Below are positions 17,091 to 26,440 of a stretch of DNA of 64,000 bases, in pieces (positions within the stretch are counted from its first letter, which is position 1; the number at the start of each line of letters is the position of its first letter). Below the pieces are notes generated by a model that was given only the letters and a program-made list of their open reading frames with translations, searched no databases and was not told the DNA's origin. This DNA is from Pseudomonas marvdashtae (GTDB lineage: Bacteria > Pseudomonadota > Gammaproteobacteria > Pseudomonadales > Pseudomonadaceae). Location of the stretch: the NCBI RefSeq assembly GCF_014268655.2, contig NZ_JABWQX020000001.1, positions 1,828,001 to 1,892,000 on the forward strand. Direction: 5' to 3'. The position numbers were made by a program, and so were the translations under genes.

Positions 17091-18467
17091 CTACGCTTTC
17101 AAGGCAAGCCGGCATTCGTCGATGGAGCGCTGTTGCGTCTCGGCATACAACCCCAACTCGTCGATAGTCGCTTGTCCCAGCGCGGCTTCGAACGCGTGTC
17201 GATTGGATTGTCCGGCGTAGTGGCTCTGGGCTGTGTCACCCAGGTTCGACTGGAAGATGCCGGCGGCGCTGACGGGCAGGAAATCTTCGTAGACCAAGGG
17301 TTCGGCGCGCAGGTATTGCCGCTCCAGCAGGTGTTCCAGGGAGGCCGACTGTTCGATAGTGCCTTTGGCGGCGAGCCCCAGCGGCGTCACGAAATAGCGG
17401 AAGTAGGCCAGTGCCTGCCGGCGCAGGTCATCGTGGTTGTCGGGGAACTGGATGAAATGCTCAGCCATCAGCGTGTTGTAGCGTTCGGCATTGGCTTCGT
17501 TGGGAAACGCCCCGAGGGCATCGCGCGCGGCGTTCAGCAACTGGTCGTAGAGCGCGCGGCCCTTGGGGGTAAGGGCCGCGCCACGTTGTTCGATCTCGCC
17601 AAACCGTGCGCTATGGCTGCCTTGGGACGCGGGCTGGTCGGTGAACGCGACGGGCTCCTCGAGCGCCTTGAAACTGGTCTGGCGCAGCAGGATCGGGCAC
17701 TGGCGACGGGGCGGTCCTTCGATCACGGCTTTGGGCGTGATGCCATGCACCGGCATCTGGTCCTGGACAATGTCGATGTCCAGGGTGCGCGGCGTCAGAT
17801 GATTGATATGGGGCCCCTTGAACGCCACCACGTCGGCGATCAGGCGGTGCTGGGCGCTGAGCTGTCGATACTGTTCGGCGGTGACGGTGGCGCTGTGGTG
17901 CCAGCGAAAGGTTTCCAAGGCCTGTAGGACGAAGTCCTCGGCCTGGGGTTCGGTCAGGCCACCCTGGCGTTCGGCGAGGTCGATGAGCTCCTGGGCGCTT
18001 GGGGTGAAGATTTGCCGTTTAGCCAGCACCGACTCGGCAAAGGCTCGAAGTTCGGTGTTCTCGATCAGCTCCAGGCGCAACAGCGAAGTAAACACTCGGA
18101 AGGGGCTGATCTGCAGCGATGTTTCATGCACGGCGCGAAACGCCGTGGAATGCACCGGCACCCCGGCCGGCGTGAGGTCGTAGTAGCCCACCGGCTGCAT
18201 GCCCATGACCGCGAACAAGCGGCCCAGGGTCGCCAGTTCGGCGGCGGTGCCGACGCGGATGGCGCCGTGGCGCTCCAGGTCCAGGCGCTGCAGTTCGCCG
18301 GTATTGCGTAGATGTTCGGCCAGCAGCGGGTCGTCCGCCAGCACCCGGGCGTTGGTGTGCTCCACCAGGTTCATCAATGCGCCGTAGAGCGGCACCTCGT
18401 CGCGGTACATGTCGGACATCGCCCTGGAGAAGCGTTGGCGGATCAAGTCGGGGCTGACGAAGCTCAT
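17091..18467 (-). CDS. hglS: 2-oxoadipate dioxygenase/decarboxylase (D-2-hydroxyglutarate synthase, DUF1338)
   Basis: A 458-residue protein of the DUF1338/YdcJ family with a VOC-like core. In Pseudomonas putida this family converts 2-oxoadipate and O2 to D-2-hydroxyglutarate with loss of CO2 in D-lysine breakdown, using a non-haem iron. Candidate iron ligands are the histidine in LERHGAIRVGT (residue 67), the histidine in INHLTPRTLDID and the glutamate in RFGEIEQRG; the correspondence is from memory of the family. The ATG at 18467 follows AGGAA; a longer frame to 18536 has no support. It lies 88 bases downstream of glcF on the same strand. Confidence 0.87.
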   Translation of the reverse strand: MSFVSPDLIRQRFSRAMSDMYRDEVPLYGALMNLVEHTNARVLADDPLLAEHLRNTGELQRLDLERHGAIRVGTAAELATLGRLFAVMGMQPVGYYDLTPAGVPVHSTAFRAVHETSLQISPFRVFTSLLRLELIENTELRAFAESVLAKRQIFTPSAQELIDLAERQGGLTEPQAEDFVLQALETFRWHHSATVTAEQYRQLSAQHRLIADVVAFKGPHINHLTPRTLDIDIVQDQMPVHGITPKAVIEGPPRRQCPILLRQTSFKALEEPVAFTDQPASQGSHSARFGEIEQRGAALTPKGRALYDQLLNAARDALGAFPNEANAERYNTLMAEHFIQFPDNHDDLRRQALAYFRYFVTPLGLAAKGTIEQSASLEHLLERQYLRAEPLVYEDFLPVSAAGIFQSNLGDTAQSHYAGQSNRHAFEAALGQATIDELGLYAETQQRSIDECRLALKA

Positions 18468-18480
18468 CGTAAGAATTCCT

Positions 18481-18525
18481 GGCGAAGGCTGTGGGAAAGT
18501 TGGACGAAAGATCGCAGCCTTCGCC
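18481..18525. repeat. 11-bp perfect inverted repeat between glcF and hglS
   Basis: GGCGAAGGCTG at 18481-18491 and CAGCCTTCGCC at 18515-18525 flank a 23-base centre. It lies in the short gap between the glcF stop (18556) and the hglS start (18467). It could be a transcriptional terminator without a T run, a processing site, or an operator for hglS. It is the only visible structure in this gap. Confidence 0.4.
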
Positions 18526-18555
18526 AGCGCCGACAAACGAAGAATCTTCAGGACT

Positions 18556-19776
18556 TCATTCTGCCAGGGACTGATCCACCAGCTCGATCCAATGTCGCAC
18601 GGGCGTGCGACCTGCGCTGTCGAGGTGACTCTGGCAACCGACGTTGGCGGTGACGATCAGCTCCGGGCGGCCGCTTTCCAGCGCGTTCAGGCGGTTGTCG
18701 CGCAGCTGTCGGGCCAGGGTCGGTTGGGTCAGCGAATAGGTGCCGGCCGAACCGCAACACAAATGCCCGTCGGGCACCTCGGTCAGGTTGAACCCCAGCC
18801 GTGCGAGCAGGGCTTCAACGGTGCCGCCGAGTTTCTGCGCGTGCTGCAAGGTGCAGGGACAATGCACGGCGATGCGCTGGCTCCTGGCGGCGCAGATTTC
18901 TTCCAGCGGTTCGTTGCCGAGCACTTGCACCAGGTCCAATGCCCGCTCGCTGACCTGTCGGGCTTTGGCTGCATAGGCGTGGTCGTGTTCCAGCAAATGC
19001 CCGTAGTCCTTGATGAACGCCCCACAGCCGCTGGCGGTCTGGACGATCGCTTCGGCACCGTTTTGCAGGTGCGGCCACCAGGCGTCGATGTTGCGGCGGG
19101 CGCGGTCCAGTCCGGTTGATTGCGCGTCAAGGTGATAGTCCAGCGCGCCGCAACAGCCGGCTTCTACGCTGGGAATGACGCTGATGCCGAGGCGGTCCAG
19201 CACCCGTGCGGCGGCCGCGTTGGTGTTGGGTGACAGGCCCGGCTGCACGCAGCCTTCGAGCATCAGCACCGCGCGAGCGTGTCGCACCGCCGGGCGTTCG
19301 CCATGCGGTGCCGCGTCCCGGGGCAACTTGGCAACCAGGTTTGCCGGCAACACCGGACGGAACACTGCGCCCAGGCGCAGCAGCGTCTTGAACCGCTCGG
19401 GGCTGCCGGCCAACCCCCGCAGGCCGAGGCGCAGTGCGCGTTGGCTGGGCGGACGAGGCACGGCCGCGTCGACCACGGCGCGGCCGATGTCCAGCAAGTT
19501 GTGGTAATCGACGCCGGACGGGCAGGTGGTTTCGCAGTTACGGCACGACAGGCAACGATCCAGGTGCAGTTGGGTGCTCGCGGTGGCAGGCTGGCCTTCG
19601 AGCACCTGCTTGATCAGGTAGATGCGTCCGCGCGGACCGTCGAGTTCATCCCCCAGCAACTGATAGGTCGGGCAGGTGGCGTTGCAGAAACCGCAATGCA
19701 CGCAACTGCGCAGGATCCGCTCGGCTTCTTCGGCACGGGGCAGGCGCTTGCTTTCGTCACTGAACCGAGTCTGCAT
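18556..19776 (-). CDS. glcF: Glycolate oxidase iron-sulfur subunit GlcF
   Basis: A 406-residue iron-sulfur protein. Two ferredoxin-type clusters are plain: CVHCGFCNATCPTYQ (about residues 26-40) and CLSCRNCETTCPSG (about 75-90). Two CCG-type domains follow (EAGCCGALDYH and CPCTLQHAQK, GHLCCGSAGTYS). GlcF passes electrons from the FAD subunits GlcD and GlcE towards the respiratory chain. The start is immediately after the glcE stop with no gap. The usual downstream partner glcG is absent; hglS follows instead. Confidence 0.94.
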   Translation of the reverse strand: MQTRFSDESKRLPRAEEAERILRSCVHCGFCNATCPTYQLLGDELDGPRGRIYLIKQVLEGQPATASTQLHLDRCLSCRNCETTCPSGVDYHNLLDIGRAVVDAAVPRPPSQRALRLGLRGLAGSPERFKTLLRLGAVFRPVLPANLVAKLPRDAAPHGERPAVRHARAVLMLEGCVQPGLSPNTNAAAARVLDRLGISVIPSVEAGCCGALDYHLDAQSTGLDRARRNIDAWWPHLQNGAEAIVQTASGCGAFIKDYGHLLEHDHAYAAKARQVSERALDLVQVLGNEPLEEICAARSQRIAVHCPCTLQHAQKLGGTVEALLARLGFNLTEVPDGHLCCGSAGTYSLTQPTLARQLRDNRLNALESGRPELIVTANVGCQSHLDSAGRTPVRHWIELVDQSLAE

Positions 19777-20835
19777 CTAGAACTCCGCGTACATCCGGCC
19801 AGGATTGAACAAACCCTGGGGATCGAGTTGTGCCTTGAGCTGACGGTGATAGCGCAGCAGCGCCGGGGCCAGCGGCTGGAACGGCGTGTTGGTGGCACCT
19901 GGACAATAACAGGTGGCATGCCCGCCCAACTCTCGCGCCAGTGTCTGTACCGTGTCGGCATCGGTTTTCAGCCAGCGCTGCGCACCCGCCCAATCGATCA
20001 GCTGCGCGCCGGGCAGGGCGAGGGGACCGATATGGTTGGGCAACGACAGGCGCCACAGCGGCAACCCTTCATCGAAGAACGGTAGGCGATGTTCGTTCAG
20101 CGCTGTCCAGTATTGATCATCAATGACTTCACCGCCCAGGCGCTGATGCGCCGCGCTGACCGAACCTTCGCCGCCCTCCAGGCGCAAATTCAGACAACCA
20201 TCCTCATGGCTGGCCGCGCTGAGGGGCAAAGGTTGTCGGCCCCACTCGGCGAGCTTTTCCAGGGCTTCGGCGCTGTCCATCTCCAGGCGAATGCTCAGGT
20301 GGTGGCGAGGTTTTGGCAGTACTTTCAGCGAGACTTCGGTGATCACGCCCAGGCAACCGAAACTGCCAGCCAGCAGGCGCGACAGGTCGTAGCCGGCGAC
20401 GTTTTTCATCACCTCACCGCCAAAACGCAACAACGTGCCATGGCCGCTGATCAGGCGTGTGCCCAGCACATAGTCGCGCACCGAACCGGCCCACGGGCGG
20501 CGCGGTCCCGACAGCCCGGCGGCGACCATGCCACCCACCGTGGCTTCTTCGCCGAATCCCGGTGGTTCGCACGGCAGCCGTTGCCCGGCTGCGTCCAAGG
20601 CGGCGAGCAGTTCCCGCAACGGGGTTCCGGCCCGGGCGGTGACGACCAGTTCGGTGGGGTCATAGACAACAATGCCGCGATGCACTCGGGTATCGAGCAC
20701 TTCGCCAGCCACGTCGTGTCCCAGGAAAGCCTTGCTGTTCGAGCCCTGGATGCGCAGCGGCGTGGCATTGGAACGGGCGCGGTTGACCTGCTCCAAGAGC
20801 AGGTCGCTGGCGTCACGGTCGACTTCGCCGATCAT
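19777..20835 (-). CDS. glcE: Glycolate oxidase FAD-binding subunit GlcE
   Basis: A 352-residue FAD-binding PCMH-type protein, shorter than GlcD as usual. FAD-contact motifs include VTARAGTPLRELLAALD (around 67-83), GGMVAAGLSGPRRPWAGSVRD and GGEVMKNVAGYDLSRLLAGS. It forms the oxidase complex with GlcD and GlcF. The start ATG overlaps the glcD stop, giving tight coupling in the order D-E-F. Confidence 0.94.
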   Translation of the reverse strand: MIGEVDRDASDLLLEQVNRARSNATPLRIQGSNSKAFLGHDVAGEVLDTRVHRGIVVYDPTELVVTARAGTPLRELLAALDAAGQRLPCEPPGFGEEATVGGMVAAGLSGPRRPWAGSVRDYVLGTRLISGHGTLLRFGGEVMKNVAGYDLSRLLAGSFGCLGVITEVSLKVLPKPRHHLSIRLEMDSAEALEKLAEWGRQPLPLSAASHEDGCLNLRLEGGEGSVSAAHQRLGGEVIDDQYWTALNEHRLPFFDEGLPLWRLSLPNHIGPLALPGAQLIDWAGAQRWLKTDADTVQTLARELGGHATCYCPGATNTPFQPLAPALLRYHRQLKAQLDPQGLFNPGRMYAEF

Positions 20836-22334
20836 CAGAAACGCTCCAGTTCAGGAAACGGCAACTGCCCGCCGTGGATGTGCATGGCGCCGAATTCAGC
20901 GCAGCGGTGCAGGGTGGGGATGTTCTTGCCAGGGTTGAGCAGGCCGAGGGGATCAAACGCCACTTTCACGGCATGGAACAGGTTCAGTTCGTCGCTGTTG
21001 AACTGCGCGCACATCTGGTTGATTTTTTCCCGGCCGACGCCGTGCTCACCGGTGATGCTGCCGCCAACCTGGACGCACAGTTCGAGAATTTTTCCGCCCA
21101 AGGCTTCGGCGCGCTCCAGTTCGCCCGGCTGGTTGGCGTCGAAAAGAATCAACGGGTGCATATTGCCGTCGCCGGCATGGAAGACGTTGGCGACCCGCAA
21201 ACCATACTCGACGCCAAGGCTGGCGATGCGCTGTAGCACTTCGGGCAGGGCGCGTCGGGGAATCGTACCGTCCATGCAGTAATAGTCCGGTGCCAGGCGG
21301 CCCACCGCCGGAAACGCATTCTTGCGTCCGGCCCAGAACCGCAGGCGCTCGGCTTCGTCCCGAGCCTGGCGCACCTCGGTCGCCCCGGCCTGTTGCAGGA
21401 CGTGGCGCACCCGTTCGCAATCGTCTTGGACATCGGCCTCGACCCCGTCCAGTTCGCACAGCAGGATCGCGTCGGCTTCCACCGGGTAACCGGCATGGAT
21501 GAAATCCTCGGCGGCGCGGATCGCCAGGTTGTCCATCATCTCCAGGCCGCCGGGAATAATGCCGGCGCCGATGATATCCGCCACCGCCCGCCCGGCCTTG
21601 TCCACCGAATCGAAACTGGCCATCAACACCTTGGCGACCTGGGGCCGGGGCAGCAACTTGACAGTCACCTCGGTGATGATTCCTAACAATCCTTCGGAAC
21701 CGGTGAACAACGCCAGCAGGTCCAGGCCCGGCGAGTCCAGGGCTTCGCTGCCCAAGGTCAGGTGTTCGCCTTCGATGGTGAGGATTTCCAGCTTCAACAG
21801 GTTGTGCACCGTCAGGCCGTACTTCAGGCAATGCACGCCGCCGGCGTTTTCCGCGACATTGCCACCGATGGAACAGGCGATCTGCGACGAGGGATCCGGC
21901 GCGTAGTACAGGCCGAACGGTGCCGCCGCCTGGGAAATCGCCAGGTTGCGTACACCTGGTTGAAGTCGCGCGGTGCGGGCATCGGGGTCGATATGCAGGA
22001 TCTGATTGAAGCGCGCCATCACCAGTAGCACGCCGCTCTCCAGGGGCAGGGCGCCACCGGACAAACCAGTCCCGGCCCCTCGGGCGACCACCGGGACGTT
22101 TTGCCCGTGGCACACCTTGAGCAGGGCCTGTACTTGCTCGACTCGCCGTGGCAACACCACCAGCATCGGCGTGGCGCGATAGGCCGACAATCCGTCGCAT
22201 TCGTAGGGCCTGAGGTCTTCGTCGCGATGGAGGATTTCCAGGTCCGGGACCTGTGACTGCAAGGTGTGCAGCAGGGCCTGTTTGTCCACTTTGGGCAATG
22301 GGCCGTCGAGGTGTTCGTCGTAGAGGATGTTCAT
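20835..22334 (-). CDS. glcD: Glycolate oxidase FAD-linked catalytic subunit GlcD
   Basis: A 499-residue FAD-linked oxidase of the D-2-hydroxyacid dehydrogenase type. The FAD domain has VPVVARGAGTGLSGGALPL near residue 80 and SIGGNVAENAGGVHCLKYG near 150. The C-terminal domain has FHAGDGNMHPLILFD and ITGEHGVGREK, which carry the metal and substrate histidines of the family. It oxidises glycolate to glyoxylate and often accepts D-lactate or other 2-hydroxyacids. An alpha/beta hydrolase ends 31 bases upstream in the same direction. No glcC regulator is in the window. Confidence 0.94.
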   Translation of the reverse strand: MNILYDEHLDGPLPKVDKQALLHTLQSQVPDLEILHRDEDLRPYECDGLSAYRATPMLVVLPRRVEQVQALLKVCHGQNVPVVARGAGTGLSGGALPLESGVLLVMARFNQILHIDPDARTARLQPGVRNLAISQAAAPFGLYYAPDPSSQIACSIGGNVAENAGGVHCLKYGLTVHNLLKLEILTIEGEHLTLGSEALDSPGLDLLALFTGSEGLLGIITEVTVKLLPRPQVAKVLMASFDSVDKAGRAVADIIGAGIIPGGLEMMDNLAIRAAEDFIHAGYPVEADAILLCELDGVEADVQDDCERVRHVLQQAGATEVRQARDEAERLRFWAGRKNAFPAVGRLAPDYYCMDGTIPRRALPEVLQRIASLGVEYGLRVANVFHAGDGNMHPLILFDANQPGELERAEALGGKILELCVQVGGSITGEHGVGREKINQMCAQFNSDELNLFHAVKVAFDPLGLLNPGKNIPTLHRCAEFGAMHIHGGQLPFPELERF

Positions 22335-22365
22335 TTGGATCGATTCCTCAGATCTTGCAGGGTGC

Positions 22366-23295
22366 TCATTGCCCCAATCCCTTCAAGAAATCCCGGTACA
22401 ACGCCGCGGTTTTGCCTGGTCGTTCAACCATCGGCATGTGGCCGACCCCGTCCCAGATCTCCACGCGAAGGTCGGCAATGCCCTTGCTCCAGACCGGTAC
22501 GCTGCTGACGTCGATCAGTCGGTCCTTGCGTCCCCAGAGCAGCAACGATGGCGCGCGGATGCCAGCCAGGTGTGGCTCCATCGGCGGGCTGGCGCGAAGG
22601 TCGACGAAGATTTCCGCCAATTCCTCCCGGCGCTGTTCGTAACGCTGGGCGATCGCTGCCAACACCACGCTGGGCAACCAGGGGGGCGAGGCCATGGTCA
22701 TGGCGTAGAACGGCGCGAAATCATCCCGCGAATAGACCAGGAACGGGTTGTGCCCGGCAGCCAGGTGACGCTCCATGTCGCTGGGCTCGGGAGCGGTGAC
22801 GCCGGACGGATCGATCAACGCCAGGGTCAGCACCCGTTCCGGCGAAGTCGCCGCCAGCCATGCCGCGAGATAGCCCCCCATGGAATTGCCGATCACGTGG
22901 ACCTTGTCCAGGCCACAAGCGTCGAGCAGTTCGATCACCCGTCGGGCCTGGGTCGGGATGTCGTAGCCGCCGCCGGCCTTGAAGCCGGTTTCGCCATGGC
23001 CGGCCAGGTCGGGAATCACCACCCGGTATTGGCTGACAAAATGCCGGGCAAAGCGTAGCCAGAGATTCTTGTCGGCGCTGTAGCCGTGCAGCATCAAGAT
23101 GCTGCCGGACGCTTCATAGGGACCACCCTGCCAGGTCGATACCGTCATTTCACTGATGGGCACGGTGATCTTGTGCAATCGATAGAGGCGTGCTTCCAGG
23201 GCCATGCCCAAGTCATACAGCACGTGGCCGATGCCTGGATACGTCAGCCAGCTCCAGGCGATAAACACGGCGAGGACCACCCACAACACCAGCAT
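22366..23295 (-). CDS. Membrane-anchored alpha/beta hydrolase
   Basis: About 309 residues. An N-terminal hydrophobic segment (MLVLWVVLAVFIAWSWL) anchors it to the membrane or serves as an uncleaved signal. The hydrolase core has SILMLHGYSADKN (oxyanion-hole HG), the nucleophile elbow GNSMGG, a DRLIDVSS acidic loop and GHMPMVERP with the catalytic histidine. It is probably an esterase or lipase-like enzyme with unknown substrate. The start at 23295 is preceded by GGAGGG at good spacing; an ATG at 23316 lies upstream of that ribosome site. It is co-directional with glcDEF, 31 bases away. Confidence 0.82.
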   Translation of the reverse strand: MLVLWVVLAVFIAWSWLTYPGIGHVLYDLGMALEARLYRLHKITVPISEMTVSTWQGGPYEASGSILMLHGYSADKNLWLRFARHFVSQYRVVIPDLAGHGETGFKAGGGYDIPTQARRVIELLDACGLDKVHVIGNSMGGYLAAWLAATSPERVLTLALIDPSGVTAPEPSDMERHLAAGHNPFLVYSRDDFAPFYAMTMASPPWLPSVVLAAIAQRYEQRREELAEIFVDLRASPPMEPHLAGIRAPSLLLWGRKDRLIDVSSVPVWSKGIADLRVEIWDGVGHMPMVERPGKTAALYRDFLKGLGQ

Positions 23296-23589
23296 CTCTT
23301 GCCCTCCATGGGTCACGTTAGCGTTTGACCAGCCAGCCTCAGCGACCGATCAGCCTATATAAGTGAAGCTCAAACCTGGGATATAGCGACGACAGGGACA
23401 CGTCTGCTTTGATACCCGCTGTGTCGGCCAATGAATTCCCTTTCTCATGTATAGCCAAAATCCGCGGCGAGCCACGTTCGCCCGTAAGAATAAATACCCC
23501 TTCTTCAGTGATGGCTATTTGACGTCACCCTGATAGACTCCAGTCATCCCATCCCGGCGCTCCGGGAGTCCTGCGGTGCAGAGGCCTCT

Positions 23590-24666
23590 ATGCAAAAAAC
23601 GGGAAGAAAGGGACTCTCGCTGGCCAGGAGGCTTTACACGTCGCGCATCCTCGGCCTGGCGCTCGGGTTGTTGGTAGTGAGCGCCGCCGTTTATCCCCTC
23701 GATCCGGCGCCTTGGGTTTGGGGTTTCATGCTGTTCAATGGCTTGCTCTGGCCACACGTGTCCTATCAGTGGGCCCGCCGTGCGGCGGTGCCGTACCACG
23801 CCGAACACCGCAATCTGTTGATCGACGCCTTCCTTGGCGGCTTCTGGGTCGCCGCAATGCAATTCAATCCGCTGCCCACCGCGGTCACGTTGGCGATGAT
23901 GGCGATGAACAACGTCGCCATCGGTGGCCTGCGTTTTCTGCTGGTCGGCGCCGCAGCCCAAGTGAGCGGTATCGCGCTGGGCGTCTTGATATTCCCGTTG
24001 GCCAGCGTGCCCATGACCAGCCCGGCGCAGCTCTACGCCTGTCTGCCGCTGTTGTGCCTTTATCCGCTGGCGCTGGGCTGGATCTGCTTTCGCCAGGCCC
24101 ACACCCTGGGCCGGCAAAAGCGTGAACTACTGGCCCTGAGCCGTACCGACAGCCTGACCGGCTTGCTCAACCATGGCGCCTGGAAGGACCGACTCAACGA
24201 AGAGTTCCAGCGGCACCTGCGTCATCCATCAGACGCAACCCACGGCGCGATTGCGCTGATTGACATCGATCATTTCAAGGCCATCAACGACACCTACGGC
24301 CACGGCGCTGGCGACGTGGTGCTGCGCCAGCTCGGCAAGTTGCTCAGGCAAAACCTGCGGGCCACAGACGTGATCGGGCGTTACGGTGGCGACGAATTTT
24401 GCGTGATCCTGCCGGACCTGACCCTGCACAACGCCGTTCAGGCCATGGACGGTTTGCGCGAACGTTTTGCAACGCTTGGCTACGACCAGGATCCGACGTT
24501 GAAAGTCAGCCTGAGTATTGGCCTGGCGGCATTCAACCCGGCGTATGGCGACGCGACCGCGTGGCTCAACGACGCTGACCAGATGCTTTATGAGGCCAAG
24601 ACAGGTGGGCGCAACCGGGTTGTCTGTCAGCGACATCGGCTGGTGTTGGAGGCGTCGGCGGTCTAG
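23590..24666 (+). CDS. MASE2-GGDEF diguanylate cyclase
   Basis: A 358-residue membrane protein making cyclic di-GMP. The first half carries about five to six helices of a MASE2 sensor (YTSRILGLALGLLVVSAAV and NGLLWPHVSYQWARR), as in AdrA/DgcC. The second half is a GGDEF domain: SRTDSLTGLLNHGAWK, IDIDHFKAINDTYGH and the active-site YGGDEFCVILP. The RxxD inhibitory site (RATD) lies five residues before GGDEF, so product inhibition is expected. The ATG follows a GAGGCC ribosome site. Cyclic di-GMP from here could act on exopolysaccharide output, but no direct link is visible. Confidence 0.93.
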   Translation: MQKTGRKGLSLARRLYTSRILGLALGLLVVSAAVYPLDPAPWVWGFMLFNGLLWPHVSYQWARRAAVPYHAEHRNLLIDAFLGGFWVAAMQFNPLPTAVTLAMMAMNNVAIGGLRFLLVGAAAQVSGIALGVLIFPLASVPMTSPAQLYACLPLLCLYPLALGWICFRQAHTLGRQKRELLALSRTDSLTGLLNHGAWKDRLNEEFQRHLRHPSDATHGAIALIDIDHFKAINDTYGHGAGDVVLRQLGKLLRQNLRATDVIGRYGGDEFCVILPDLTLHNAVQAMDGLRERFATLGYDQDPTLKVSLSIGLAAFNPAYGDATAWLNDADQMLYEAKTGGRNRVVCQRHRLVLEASAV

Positions 24667-24728
24667 AGCCTTTGGATATTGTCGGGTAGGGTGCCAAATG
24701 ACTTCCCCGATGAAACAAGGATGAACTC

Positions 24729-25967
24729 ATGACCGTTACCGCTCTTCGCTCCCGTCTGGCCATCAGTCTCGGCCTGAGCCTGGCCCTTGGCGCCTTCGCC
24801 CCCGCTGCCTTCGCGCAGCCCCATCAGCAAGTGCTGGCCGATGCCGAGCAGTACAAGGGCGAGGCCCTGAAACTGTTGGAACGGCTGGTCAATATCGACT
24901 CCGGTTCCGGCTATGTGCCGGGTTTGACCCAAGTCGGCGACATTGCGATCGATGAGTTGCAGAAGCTCGGCGCGACCATCGAAAAGGTACCCAATTCGGA
25001 TGGTACCCAGCATGTCCTGGCGACCTTCAAGGGTACCGGCAAGGCCAGGATCCTCCTGATGGCCCACATGGACACGGTGTTCAAGGAGGGCTCGGCCGCC
25101 GAACGCCCGTTCCATATCAAGGATGGCCGGGCCTACGGGCCGGGGGTGATGGACGACAAGGGCGGTATCGTCGCCGGGATTTATGCGTTGAAGGTGCTGA
25201 AGAACCTCGACTTCAAGAACTACGCGCAGATTACCTTTCTGCTCGACGCCAGCGAAGAGACCGGCTCGGACGTCGCCACCGACCTGATCAAGAAAACCGC
25301 CAAGGCCCATGATGTGACCCTCAATCTTGAGCCGGGTCGTCCGGCTGACGGCCTCGTGGTGTGGCGCAAGGGCAGCGCGACGGCGCTGGTGGAGGTCAAG
25401 GGCAAGGCGGCGCACGCCGGTGTCGCGCCGGAACTGGGGCGCAATGCGGCGATGGAAGCGGCACACCAGATTCTGCAACTGGGCAAGCTGGGCGACGCGG
25501 AAAAGAAGACCACCATCAACTTCACCGTGCTCAAGGCTGGCGACCGGACCAACGTGATTCCTGACCAGGCCACCGCCAAGGCCGACGTACGCGCAGCGGT
25601 GCCGGAAGAATTCGACCGTATCGAAAAAGACCTGGCACGGGTTTCCAAGGACAAGCTGATCGCCGACACCGAAGTGACCACCAGCCTGCAACGCGGCTTG
25701 CCACCGATGCCGCAGACGGCCGAGTCGGACCGGTTGATGGCGATGGCGCAGGGTATTTATGGCGAACTGGGGCGCAAACTTACCGAGGAAGGCAGTGGCG
25801 GGGCGGCGGACGCCAGCCTTTCCGCCGGTGTGGGCACGCCGACGCTGGATGGCTTTGGCATCGTTGGCGGCAACATCCACACACCGGAGGAGTACGCCGA
25901 GGTCGAGAGCGTGGTGCCGCGGATCTATCTGTTGTCGCGGATGATCATGGAGTTGGCGGGGCGGTAG
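24729..25967 (+). CDS. Exported M20 metallopeptidase (carboxypeptidase G2-like)
   Basis: A 412-residue zinc peptidase of family M20 with a signal peptide cleaved after AAFAQ (about residue 28). Metal and catalytic motifs are AHMDTVF (about 109-115), GVMDDKGG (about 140), a catalytic DASEETGSD and a dimerisation domain starting around 205 (HAGVAPELGRNA). Family members such as carboxypeptidase G2 release C-terminal glutamate from folates or dipeptides. The substrate here is not shown. An AAGGATG site precedes the ATG. Confidence 0.9.
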   Translation: MTVTALRSRLAISLGLSLALGAFAPAAFAQPHQQVLADAEQYKGEALKLLERLVNIDSGSGYVPGLTQVGDIAIDELQKLGATIEKVPNSDGTQHVLATFKGTGKARILLMAHMDTVFKEGSAAERPFHIKDGRAYGPGVMDDKGGIVAGIYALKVLKNLDFKNYAQITFLLDASEETGSDVATDLIKKTAKAHDVTLNLEPGRPADGLVVWRKGSATALVEVKGKAAHAGVAPELGRNAAMEAAHQILQLGKLGDAEKKTTINFTVLKAGDRTNVIPDQATAKADVRAAVPEEFDRIEKDLARVSKDKLIADTEVTTSLQRGLPPMPQTAESDRLMAMAQGIYGELGRKLTEEGSGGAADASLSAGVGTPTLDGFGIVGGNIHTPEEYAEVESVVPRIYLLSRMIMELAGR

Positions 25968-26001
25968 CAGATAGCTGTTCTGAAAGGGTAATGCGGTCTG
26001 T

Positions 26002-26134
26002 TGTGGCGAGGGGATTTATCCCCGCTGGGCTGCGCAGCAGCCCCAAAACCAGGCGTGGCGGTGCAACAGACGAACCGTGCCAGCCGGGTTTACGACTGCT
26101 TCGCAGCCGAGCGGGGATAAATCCCCTCGCCACA
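26002..26134. repeat. REP doublet (REPIN), GTGGCGAGGGG class
   Basis: Two REP units in opposite orientation. Each has the outer arm TGTGGCGAGGGGATTTATCC and an inner GC-rich palindrome (GCTGGGCTGCGCAGCAGCC on the left, GCTTCGCAGCCGAGC on the right), separated by about 50 bases of unrelated spacer. This is the usual REPIN arrangement of the P. fluorescens group, mobilised by RAYT transposases encoded elsewhere. It sits between the M20 peptidase gene and the first DUF6124 gene, whose transcription ends towards it. Confidence 0.85.
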
Positions 26135-26154
26135 ATAGGGATGCGCTATGGCGG

Positions 26155-26403
26155 CTAGCGTGCTTCGACGTTATCCAGCGCTCGATTCGCCAGCATTGCA
26201 CTCAGTTCGATCAGTTGCAGAATGCCCAGGGCGATGTGGCGCCTTGAACCATCCAGGTCGAACGCCAGGTCGCTGACCATGGCGTTGGCCGAGGCGAGGG
26301 TTTCGCTGAGGTTGGCAAGCAGGGATTCGGTTTCGACGCCGTTGATGACGGTGAAGAGTGCGCTTGGATTGGCGCCCGGTGGGTTTGGGGTCGCTTTGAA
26401 CAT
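26155..26403 (-). CDS. DUF6124 family protein, short paralog (internally deleted)
   Basis: An 82-residue protein starting MFKATPNPPGANPSALFTV. From TESLLANLSETLASANAM to LANRALDNVEAR it matches its neighbour at 26773-27123 almost residue for residue. Compared with that paralog it lacks about 34 residues after NPSA, where the longer copy has FDKAADRALDYYLKPK. The remaining helical core is intact. AAGGAG precedes the ATG. DUF6124 proteins are common and often multicopy in Pseudomonas; their role is unknown to me. Codon use is like the neighbours. The gene is read from a long structured leader (26404-26682). Confidence 0.8.
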   Translation of the reverse strand: MFKATPNPPGANPSALFTVINGVETESLLANLSETLASANAMVSDLAFDLDGSRRHIALGILQLIELSAMLANRALDNVEAR

Positions 26404-26440
26404 AGATGAACTCCTTGGTAATTGGAGCTGCAACCCTTTG

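Noticed and set aside
16949..17167. 72-codon plus-strand open frame between hcp and hglS
   Set aside because: It overlaps the hglS 3' end, has no ribosome site and an unstructured Arg/Pro-rich product.
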